The notes beneath the pieces are model-generated. The model was given only the letters and a program-made list of their open reading frames with translations. It made no database searches and was not told the origin of the DNA. From Astropecten irregularis (Eukaryota > Echinodermata > Asteroidea > Paxillosida > Astropectinidae): 64,000 nt of DNA. Numbering within the stretch: position 1 is the first letter of the stretch; every line of letters begins with the position of its first letter. Shown here piece by piece: positions 50,401-62,400 of this stretch. Where the stretch lies: assembly GCA_963971285.1 (NCBI GenBank), contig OZ020254.1, positions 8,742,001 to 8,806,000 on the forward strand, written 5' to 3'. Made by a program: the position numbers and the translations under genes.

Positions 50401-53400
50401 TTTCACTACAATTCACTTTTTCATGATTTCTTTTCTGGATGGCTCAGTTGGTAGAGCGCCTGTACGGTATTCAGGAGGTCGACGGTTCGAATCCCGCTCC
50501 AGTCAATATTTCTTTGCTCACTTTTTAATGAATTCAAATTCAGTCAGTTTCCCTTGTGGTTATTTGATCATTTCTTTTTTACACAGATTTGGACAGTGTA
50601 CAAACTGTACATACAGCGACACTAGAACGATTAATTCTCGTGTTACTTTAAGGCCTAGCTTCATTGGGCATGTTTGGACACGGATTGAAAGAATCACTCG
50701 GGGACCTATAAACCAGATACATATCCCATGGTATCTCCATGACACGGTCACAGCTCTCAATTCTTTAAAGGTCAACACCGGAGGGGACATGAACTACACA
50801 CTAATTGAAATAATAAATAAATAAACCTTTCTAGTACCATGGTTGAGGCTCATATGTGGGTGCGTGTGTGTGTATAGGACTATATGGACGCATATCTGGT
50901 GCCTTGTGTGGGAGACCAAGCACAATAGGATGAATAGGTCTCCGTAATCATAATGGATTACTGGTATTGCTGGCAGCCGAGGGCGCCGAATACCGGCAAT
51001 CTGATTACGTTGTAGCCAGCGCTTTGTAAATGAAAGAAAAGGCGCGTAATAAATGTACTAATTATATGGAAATTCTAAAGAAATGCAGGTCTTCACAAGG
51101 TTTTTCACAAAACTTTTGGAAAACTTTTGAAAATATTTGGAATGAACTCAACAAGGAGCAATTTCCAATACTTATCTGCAAAGAGAAGCATTTCAAGGGA
51201 TGGTCGCTATCAATTTCAACCCAGGAAAGTGATTCTGGTTCAAATGGGAGCGATTTCAATTCTGCTCTTCAGAGAGTATTCATTTAGAACAAAACAAAGC
51301 CAGATCTCCACAAGCATGACAAGGATGTAGTTCAGGTATTTGTGTACATGTGTATGTGTATATCCCATGACTGAAAGCAACCAAAAGTCCACCAACCTTT
51401 TCAGGCTGGTGATTACAAAATAATATCCTCAAGCAAAAATGAAGAATCAATCATTTAGTAATCAATTCACAAGCTTCTAGACCCTGGGTATAATATACTC
51501 TTATCAGTGCATTAGCGCCGTCCGTCACCTAAAGGTATTTAAGCTTGTTGAGTTCAAAAGGTGGAACCAATGGAGCGCATTTCAATTTAAGAAATGGAAG
51601 CTGGGGATAAGGAAAGAAATCCAACAGGAACAATTCAGTGTTAAACCAACACCGCCAGAGGTACAGAGTCTGAGAAACTAATCTGCATAAATAAATAACA
51701 GTGCTCTGGGTGGGAACGGAACCCAGGGTCCCAACGGTATTAACATGAAGTGGACAGTATGTAGAAGTGTTGATATGACTAGTACCCAATCTTCCTTGAA
51801 ACCTTTTCTACCTTTTGTCCTTTTCTTTAAAGGTAATATCATACTAAATTTGGTTTTCATCAAAGAGATACAGATTCATGGGCAAAAATATCAAGACAGA
51901 TACAGTCATCTGTGAAAATTTCGGTCCCATGTGGTGTCCCCTTTTTCGCGAAAACAGTGAAAAACGACCGCAGTGTCTCTTAAGTCTTTTCTCTTTTATT
52001 TTTTATCTTTTAAAAGATCAAACAGATTTTCGGTCATTGTTTTACTAATTTCTGGATAAATACACCATTTCAGGCGGAAAAATTTTAACGGTATGTTTCT
52101 ACCAGCACCATCTTCATACCCTGTATAAAGTTATACGTAAATCTGTGAACATTTCTGTTTTGGTTTCGTACCAAAGTATGATACTACCTTTAATAAGACT
52201 CCTGTCTCTGCCTATTTCACGTTCATTGAAAACTAGAATAAATAGCATAATACAGGTCATTATTTAAGCAGATGTCCGTACTGAATGCACATGCATGCTC
52301 CTCCAAGGACAATCTGCAAATCTGCAATCAAAGATTTCCAAGGGGGCATTGCCACATGGAGAATACAACTTAGGCATGTTAGGGACCCCAGAGTCCTCAG
52401 ATTTATAGACTATGTATTATACTATAAATTATTGATAGTGTGCACGTACAGTGGTGAGGGTTTTATCTTGATTCAATACTCAGGTGATACTCAGTCTAGA
52501 CTGATGCAGTTACCGGTCATTAAAATATCATCAAATAATCACAATGGAAAATGAATGGATTCATTGAAAAGTGAACAAAGACAAATGCACTGGAGCAGGA
52601 TTCAAACCAGCGACCTCCGGAATACTGTACCCAGAGGCATTCTTAGCAACTGAGCTAACCAGCCCTATGTTGATGGTTTCCCTAATAGTAAGTTACATTA
52701 TATCTTTGTTGGTTTGGCAGTCAGAAGCCATGAAACCACTCACATTATAACCGTATCCCAAGGGTCATTTAAGATATATGCACAGTATTATCAATGCTGC
52801 AACCTGAGAAACGGTACATGGGTGATTACTCAAAGAGGATGAGGCTTTTTAATCAATATAAAAGGTACTTTTGAGTTTTCATTGACGTAATTCTTTTTGA
52901 AACACAAAACAACCCGTAAAAGCATGACGAAACCCTTGCAGTAGCTAGTACAGTGTACATGATGTAGCATTTTACAGTGAGAAGAGGAGTATAAATTTGT
53001 TCTAGATCTCAGATGACGTCAATCAAATGCAGTTTGTTTGTTTCCTGTCAGTCACGGATAACATTTCCTTAAAAACACGCGCAGACAGTACACAATTTTT
53101 TTAAAATCCTCCAAATGAGTCAACATCATACCAACACAATGACACTTGACAAATATTGTGAATGGAGAAGTGAATAGAACCAGGCCTTGGATTTGGTTCT
53201 GAAAGGGGCAAGGCCACTTTTCCATTGTAAGGGGCACTTCCATTGGAAAATCATAATGTCTATGGAAATATTTGAAGGGGGCACGAAGACCAAAAACCAG
53301 GGCAATGAAGGCCATGGCTTCCGTGGCCTCCGTTAAATCTAAGGCTTGATAGAACGCTTCCCTCTCCCAAACATATTTCATCATTGCTTCCACTCCTCTA

Positions 53401-56400
53401 TAAAACTGATCGAAGGCATCAAATCACGACAGACAATCCAAAAATATCTTCTCCCACAACCCTTCCATGTCCCATGGGCAAAAAATATAACTCCGCCATG
53501 AGCTTATGGTCACTTGAGGGACGAAAACAAACAGAAATGAAAAAACAAAAGATAATCGATAATGTTTGCACTTTCTAGCCTGCCCTAAGTCTCTGTTATT
53601 CCCAGAATGACATAGACTTTCTTCGTCTTTTCTTTTTTCAATTTCCAATTAATTTTGTTGTGGAAGGACAAGAAAACATCACTGATTCCGAGATGGGAGA
53701 CTGGATGAAACAATGATTATATTACAGGGGAGTCAGGTTGGCGTAGCGATCATCGCTAAAGCCCAAATCCATCGCTAAACAGAAAATCGATCGCTACTCT
53801 GCCTAGCAATTTTATGTTAAGCGATGGATTTGGGCTTTAGCGATGATCGCAAAGCATTAGTGAAATCGGCCCCTGGATTGTAAATTTGTTTCTTTCTAAA
53901 AAATATCCTGATATGATACATGGCACAAAACCAAATTCTGCCAATTGTATCCAATAATAAACCCACAGGGCTACATGTGGTTAACTGTTTGGGCAGTTTT
54001 ATACAGTACGTACAGAAACAGAGGTTTGAACTCAGTGTTCCAGTTAGTATGGTCTGGGAGTCCAAATGAACATTTATCGCTAAAATTTCAAATGTGAGAG
54101 GTTGTTCAATTTAACACTTTTGCACTAATTTAAGTGCAAATGTAATTTTTTTTTCAAAGCTTGATACAATTTTATTAAAGTACATCTTCTCTGAAGAATA
54201 TTCAGGCTTTGGCCCGGCCATTTCATAACCGAATCTGACAAGAACACTTGAATTGGAATACGTATCCTGAAATTGCCTCCAATAATGAAAAGTCACATCC
54301 ACCCAGCATCACTCAACTTCCTCCCGGAGGGCAAAGGACTTTGTTTTTCCACAAAACTGGAATTTGTTTTTGCTGGCATCAAATCTTGCAAGATTCCTTC
54401 GCGGATGTTTTTTTTTTTTTTGCCTTGTTCTTCTGAAGGGGGAGCTGGCTTGTGTAGTTTAGCAACATGACTATTATTATGAGAGAAAATGCAAGGAATG
54501 AACTACCAATGTTCCAGAGACAACATAAGAGCCTAGAGATTAAAACAATATCCGTGTTTGGTGAGTGGTTTATACGGGTGACATAATCTCTGGTTGGGCC
54601 CAGAGTAAACCGGTGTCAAACCGCTGTTTAAGCAAGGATACCGGCGGGATTGTGTGCGCAAGGATTTTTGTTTCGCTCCATATGAATGCCCCGTGTCTTT
54701 CACCGTTATAAAGACACTTCAGACTTGGGCATCGGAGCCTTTGACACAGAACTAACACAACACTGTAGACTACAGCAACAACAAATGGATCCAGTTGCTG
54801 AAGGTGTGGAAGCATGGAAAATATTTCATTACAATACAGAAGTGAAACCGCTACAGGCATGGGGTCCTGAAAGCCTTGAGGAACCAGATGCACAGCGGTG
54901 CAATGCTAAGGCGCTCTCGTTCAAATCTCACTTTGGACTGTCAAAACCCTATGTTTGTTTCTTTAAAATAGTTCCCATACTCACATAGCAAATGATAGAT
55001 AATAAAAGCTTAAATTTCAAACATTTTTTAAAGAAAAATCGATATCAATTGTGAATTGAGGCTGAAGATTTTGGACGCTAAATCCCTGACTTTGCAACAA
55101 AACACGTCTATGATTTCATTCCCATACACGCTATTAGTGCTCCATCACAAGGATCAAATGACAGCAGTTTACTGTCTGAATAATCGAGGGGGGGAATTAT
55201 TTTTGGATATTTTGAGTTTTTTTTTACAATAGCCAAAACGTCCCCAACACTGCCGACTGCCGACAGCCGTCAATTAATGTGTCACAAATAATTCAAAAGC
55301 ATTTCAGATTAAATTTCCCAGACAACCCTTTCAGTAATCTGTATTCATTCGGAGTTTTATTATTATAATTTGTTTTCTCCCTTTGAAATTCTTTACCGAA
55401 GATGATACCGCCTCATCAGAATCAGACTCAAAGGAATTCAGGCGGTATTGGAATAAATAAGGCACTGATTGAACTAGTGTATATGGCAAGAGGAATGGAC
55501 GGAAACACAAAGACGGGGCTGAGTATCCTCCGGAGAGGGTTATGGTTTTCAGTCCACTAGGATTATTTTCAAACATTAATAGCTTCTTCAGTAAAGGAAC
55601 TCGAAGATGCAACACTTTACGGCCGCAATATAGTCTGGTTTTTGCTCTCATATTAATGACTCTTCATCTGTTGGGTCTTGGCACCAGACTGGACATAATG
55701 ACGATTCAATCAGACTGGCCATTTAAGTTTGCAACAAGCGCGTCCAAATTTTGTTTTTACACTGAAATGTTGCAGAAATTTCTTCAATCTAGGGTTTTAA
55801 GGACTCAGGAACATTTGCTGTAAATCAAAAGTATCATTTTGGAACAGTAGAAGCTTTTATTGTTTGAAAATATTCCTAGGGAACCCCGATTTTAATACTT
55901 TCTTTTTCTCCCCAAATGCCAGAATGTGCATGCTGTACTGTAGAGTACATTCACACAAAGGACATGCCCGCCACTGGGGGAAATCAATGTCCTATAAAAC
56001 TAGGTGACTAGGTATTGATCCAGCACCCTGCATTATTGCATTGGAGGCTGTGGCTACCTGCTTAGTCAGTGCATTGCATCAGCATGACTGGTACTTCCTC
56101 CATTTGATGTAGGTTGTTTAAATTTGCTCAATTGACGGGGTAAAACATTTCTGTCTTTTATTATCATGCCTGGTTCAAATACTTTTTATTCATTTTATGG
56201 GAACACTTGTACTTCATGACAGGCAGCGGAGGGAGTCAGAAGTGCTGTGAATGTGCAATAGTGGACCTATCAGATTGGCGTGCGCCCCCCGCCCCCCCCC
56301 CCCCCCCCCCCCCCCCTTTGTTTTTTTTGCTGAAAAAAGAGGACGGGAGACAAAATTAATTTGGCAGTTCCTGGCTAGGTCAAGAAGATGAAATGTATTC

Positions 56401-59400
56401 ATCTAATGTATCTAATGACTGAGGTGCTTAATTTGGGTCTTTCCACTGAATATTTTTTATAACTTTGCAAGCTCAAAAAGCAAAAACTGTCTCCAGTGAA
56501 GCTCAAAGCAAATAATGTTTGACTGAATCGATCATGTCAAACATCACTGCATAGTGGGCCTTAAAGTTGATTTGTAGGAATATTAATCTACCAGATTTTG
56601 CAGAACTCTCATAAAATTGCCGGGTTGAAACCCATTCGAAGCCAAGACTGACATTTGCGATGCAGTGGGAATGCCAAGTAATCCTGGCCATAGCCAATCA
56701 CAGTCAATGTAGCCGTGCCGCAGGGAAGCACTTTACAGCACTTTAAAGACTGAATATTTGGTACAATCATTTGTTTATCAAAGCAGGGCATCAAACGGAT
56801 CAAATATCACCAGATTGAATATGGGGACGTTACAAACATGATGCTTATCACAACAGGTGCCTGCAATTAACCTTTTGCTCTGCCCCTTCCGACATATTAG
56901 ATGCAAAGATGGTTATCCAGCACCCGGAGTGAACAAATAGCCGTGATCTCACAGCAACCTCGATGTCAGTAAATCTACAGACTGGGCTTGTTACTACAAG
57001 ATCTGGCTGCACTGACAGCAACTGCTGAGGTCGGGTTTCTGATCCGACTCGGGCCTGTTCCAAATGTCAAAGTCCTCTGCCGATGATGGCAGAGATCCAA
57101 ACCTATTTTTTGGAGTCCAGTGGAAAAGTGATGCTGACCTCGGAGAGTTTTAGAGTGCGTAAACTCAAGTACCCACAACCTCAGCAGGAGCTCGGGTTGC
57201 AGCTTTAAGCTAACGTTTCACGGCATCTGATCCCATCGCCCTAGTCGTGATGAACAAGAGCACCGATTAATGTCATCATCGATTACCTTCACAAAAAGCT
57301 TTATATTCTTCTTCTCGATCTCTGTTTTTTTTCCTAACCACTGCATCTTGCAATGAAGATTGGATTTCTTGGACATGTTATCAAGGCTGGGTTTGGGGCT
57401 GGATTGCTTTCAGAAACCCCTCTTGACCCGGGGGATCATATCATGTTGGGACTCTTCAACTACCATCCGCCTTTAAAGTACAGAATCATGGTCAGAATCT
57501 AATGCCATCAGCCTCCATAGGTAAACATGTGGCTTATAAATTTGTAATGTGCATGCACTGGGTTGTACAACCTGCCTAAATGAAAATAAATTTGCGCCTT
57601 TTTGAGGGGGTATTATCTGCGAGCGAATCAGTAAATGTCAGAAAGCTATATACACTCCTGGGCAATGTGCTTCTTGGACAAAGTTGCAAACAGTATATCC
57701 AAGATGCAAATCTAGTCAGGCTCCGCAAGGCAACAGCAAATGCACGGTGAGACCGTCTATTGGATTACAACAAACTCCCAAAGTTTTGGGTTACTCGTTC
57801 TGTCTCACCTTCATGCTAATCTAACCGCATTAAGGGAACAACTCCAAGCCTTCTCAGTGCTAGGTAAGGCAATCCTAAGATGAGATAATCAGGGGGGGAA
57901 AAAAAACCTGAGGCCATTCAGCTGAAAATAGCACCAGTGCAGTCCAGAGAAGTAGACGATTTACAAAAAGCAGCCTGTGGCTTTTTAAAGATGTTAATAG
58001 CCCAGCTTACGGATGAAAACAGATCAAGATAGTGGATTAGAGCATTTGCTCAGAATCCCCCAAAGCTATGGTTTTTCAAATTTAAAGCCTAACTGAGTAG
58101 GAGTAAAGGCAATAAAATGCTTCACTACTGACAACCTGCCAGATCATTTGCATGTACAAGTCCATGTCCAATTTGCATGGCAAGTCTTCTCTTTCCCCAG
58201 AGTGTGAGGGACCGGTTTATCACCGTATTCCCTGGGAACATTGTACAAGGCATCCTTCATCATGGAATGGATAAAAACGTCAAGATAATTTGCAAACCAA
58301 TGGGGACTAAAAAAAGATGTTTCATAAACCCCAAATAGTAATGACAGTAAAGCAAGAGCAATGTACATTTAATGTCAGGCAACAGTACTTACAAAATCAA
58401 TTCAATGGCCAGTGCTTGTCACGTAACTATCGGATGGATGATGGATTTTTTTCTTTTTCCTGCCAAATGGCACTTGGAGGCTCATAAACATTCAGCCTGA
58501 ACTTTACAAAGCGGCCAGTAGGCTACAGAGAGTGTAAATTGCGCATCCTCAGGCAGAGTCTGCTGTGCAAGTTGACATGTGAATATAGAGGGGATGGGGA
58601 AGGGACATCTTCAAATGCTCCTGGGCAAGGCCTTGGCTCTCCTTGAGCCTAATTTGGCAGAGAGTCAATGAGGACTGAGCTTGTGAAATGACAGCAAGCT
58701 CAGGAGAGGACCGGCTAACATGAACAAATATTGGTGAGTTAAAATTGTAACCCTTGCCGTAAAAATGAGAAATCCTCCGTTATGCAAAGTATGCATGCTT
58801 ACATCTGAAACTTCCTCACAAATCCATAAAATAGGATCTCATAGCATATAAGTTTATCCTTCCGTAAGCACCAATTCAGCTTACGGTAAGCAGTCATTAT
58901 TTTGGGACTCAACCAACATGGTGTCTACAGCATAGCCAAAACTTGTACCAAAGCATTTATCAGGATCCCTTATAATGAATGTTATACAGTCCCGCTTAAG
59001 GTGTAGATTCCACTCAAACATGAGAAGCAACCGTGTATGTGCTATTATAGTATGGTACAAGCTTGCTGATCCTTCACAGACTGAATATGTATCCAGGGGC
59101 CGATTTCATTAACGCTCTGCAATCATCGCTTAAGCCCAAATCCATTGCTAAACAGGGGCCAATTTCATAAAACTGTTAAGCACAAAAATTTGCTTAGCAC
59201 AAAAATGTCTCTCCCAATAAAACAAACCACCATTGAAAATTTCATTTGATATTCATGGTCAGCGAACAATAGCCAAAGAACAATCACAAGCGATACACAA
59301 CACGTGGACATTTGGTTGTTAACCCTGTTTTTATTGACAGAAATGTCGTGCTTAGCAAATTGTTGTGCTTAACAATTTTATGAAATTGGCCCCAGAAATC

Positions 59401-62400
59401 CATCGCTACTTTGCTTAGCAATTTTCCGTTTAGAGATGGATTTGGGCTTTAGCGAAGATCGCAAAGCGTTAGTGAAATCGGCCCCTGGCCCAGCAAGGTT
59501 TAGTGACCCTTGGGTTTTTCCCTGTTCACACTGTAGGCCAATAGAAACAAATACATGTACAGACGTCTAATTGAATACGATGTACTTAATATCTACAATG
59601 TGAAAGTATGCCAGAAGCCCGGGTCAAAGCCATCAGTGTTTGTGATTTTGTGCAGACCTTGCTTCTGGATTCATACAAGATGGCTTTACAAGATAGTGTC
59701 AGAGCACTTGCTGTTACACAAGGAGGACAAGAGATAGATCCAGGGCAGCAAGATAGGGACTTGCTGGCCATGAATATCCATGATATAAATGTTGTTGACA
59801 CGTTCAGCTCAGCTAGCTCTTGTTTGAAATCTCGAATTAATGCTTGGTCTCTGATTCCAACTTTGATGCCACGTAACAGGTATGAAAATGAATACATCAA
59901 ATTGGCTATGGCCTCAGTAGGTACTCTTTCTTCAACCAGAAGAATAAAGCTTTAACTTTTGAGATAGTTGCTGGAAGATAGACTAAGCCTGGTCCAGAGC
60001 TGGATTCAAGGTTTTGAAAAGTTACCAAAACCAGGACTGGATGACAAGCTATGGAGCAAAGGGTTCAATTTACACCTCCAATGTTGTAACCACGGATGAC
60101 TTTCAACCTCTTTGTATTAAAAGTGTTTGTGTTTCATTCTGCCTTGGACAAATGTCCTTTAGGGATTAAATCAAAACTGAAGAAAATAACATCAGCTGAT
60201 CATGAGGGAGAAGCTATACAGATGGCACGATGATAATGAGAAACCTTGTCAAGTGCTCAGCTGGAGATAGAATTCGCCTCTCTGGAGGTCAGATTGAAAT
60301 CGAGACACACTGTTTTTCCCTCTCCCGGTTAATTAAGCTCCCATGAAATCACCACGAAATCACCATCACCTACCTGATCCAGCTCCTTCTTCTGGCGGAG
60401 GCGTTCAGCATCGGCCTCGGAGATGATCTTGAGGAGTTTGCGTTCCTCGGCCTCCTGGGCTTCGATGTAGGCCTTGCTCTCGGTGGCCTGCTGCTTCATG
60501 CGCTGCAGCTCCCCTTTCAGTGCTTCTTTCTCCTTCTCGACCCTGGGACGATACAAGGAGGACAAATAAGTGTCATTGAGGTAAGGGGAGAAGACGTGCA
60601 CTTGACATCAACCATGAAAAAAACATATCTCTATGGGATGACACTTTTTTGGTTTTCGTCGTGTTTAATTTCACCCTCCAAATCATGAGGCTTGAAATGA
60701 GTTATCAATTTACTGCAGGATGGGTAGAGTACCCAGAAAGCTCAACAACAATTCGGATATTATTGGAAATCACTTCAACCTGTCCTTGTTGGTGGAGCAA
60801 GGATTTTGTTGGACATCTCTTATAAAACTTCAGTACTTGAATTTCATCATTTAAAGGTAAATTCATACTGGTTTTTGCCAAGAAAATGGACTAGATTCAT
60901 GGGCAAAAATATCAAGGAAGATAAAGTAATTGTCATCTGTGAAATCTCCAGTTCCATAACAGTGCCCACTTTTGGAGAAAACAGTGAAAAACGCTCACGG
61001 CATTTTCTGCTTAGAGTTGGGAGGGCCTGACGCGTTTCGATCCTAGAAGGATCTTTATTACTTGTATTCACAGTATTTTCTGTTCACTGGAGTTTTGATC
61101 TCCCTGAGTTCAACTATTTTGGGTCATTGGTTTTACTCTTTTTCTGGATAAATACAGCATTTCAGGCCGAGAAATTGTAACGGTATGTTTCTACTATCAC
61201 CACCTTTATACCCTGTTAGTTAAAGGTAAGTCTGTGAAGGTTTCTGTTTCGGTATGCTACTAAATTATGATAGTACCTTTAACACTCAATTTGAAAAACA
61301 AACAAAGCTGCATTTCTAAGTAAAGCTTTGCTTTCAAAGCAAATTCCTCTCCGGCATTAAGGAACTTTATCTCACTGGCTTGTCTGCTCTGGAATGCTGG
61401 CACCAGCAGCCTTCACCATTGATGGCTGTGGCTGTTTTTACCCACCTCTGATGGTCAAGATGCTCCTTGACCAGTGCGGCCTCCTTGGCCGTAATCTCTT
61501 CTTTCAGCTGGTCAATCTGGTGGTTCATGATCTTCAGCTTACGTTTCATCTCGGTGATCTCGTCCTACCGGTGGGGAATGAAGTCAAATCAAGGTTGTAT
61601 CAGTCTCTCAAGGCTAACTTTTAATTTTTGTTTAAACCCGGATAGGGTGACAGTTTTGAGGTCAAAAATTTCACAAATACCGGTAAGTTTCTCAAAAGGT
61701 GGGAATATCAGTTATGACCAACTCAGGTTTGTTAAAGAACAGAGTGCTTTTCTCGACGATCTTAATTTCAGTGACCTGAATAAGACTAGGCACTAGTGCT
61801 AAAAATAGAAGCCATGAATGCTGATGTCACTGTTTCAGTGTTTCTGACAAAACACAGTCATTACTTTGTCACAAGAGGGTCAAGACTCCTCTCTTCAGAA
61901 TCAAGTGTCAGGTATCACTTCCGTGTCAGTGTTTCGGGCCGAGGAACAGGAGGAGAGAGAAAGTTGTTTATAAATTAGTTTGGGAATATGCAACAGCGGC
62001 GGTGTACCTGTGACTCGATGAGGTTCTTGCTGTACAGGTTGCGGTCGCTGCGAACCGCCTCGTACAGGTTCTGCTGTTGTTTCAGCTTTGTCTCGGCCTC
62101 GGCAATCTTCTTCTTGTAGTCAAAGATTTGCATCTCGCGCACTTTGACATCCTCCATGTGTTGGAGAACCTGTTGAGGAAAAGATCCGACAAAAGATTAA
62201 ATTGTTTCAGGGGGGGGGGGCAAGACAACGGTGATAAGTTAAACAGCTCTAAGATAAACATTCTGGTAACGGCACTTCTGCAGTGTTTTCGATTATAAAA
62301 ATGGCACTACTTGTTTATATTCCCTTTGTAGATTATTCAATTTGTCAAGGCCACCAATTATTCACTTTGCCAGTTAGACTTCTTCCTGGCATCACCTATC

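Larger units (their letters stand above)
41882..60373 (-). other. CFAP58 largest intron (18.75 kb, main part)
   Basis: Contains MITE copies M-P, tRNA-like copies 4 and 5, the GGGCCC and GGGGCC palindromic MITEs, a poly-C tract and the CG palindrome. Unique stretches 42000-43900, 46650-48780, 49100-50400, 54000-59000 and 59500-60370 show no recognisable gene on either strand. A 115-codon plus-strand frame at 59608-59955 is unassigned. Confidence 0.75.

Noticed and set aside
50435..50505. Possible functional tRNA gene
   Set aside because: A and B boxes are good, but the anticodon loop is 9 nt, the T stem is weak, the acceptor stem is only about 5 bp, and near-identical decayed copies occur elsewhere. 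It is a tRNA-like repeat.
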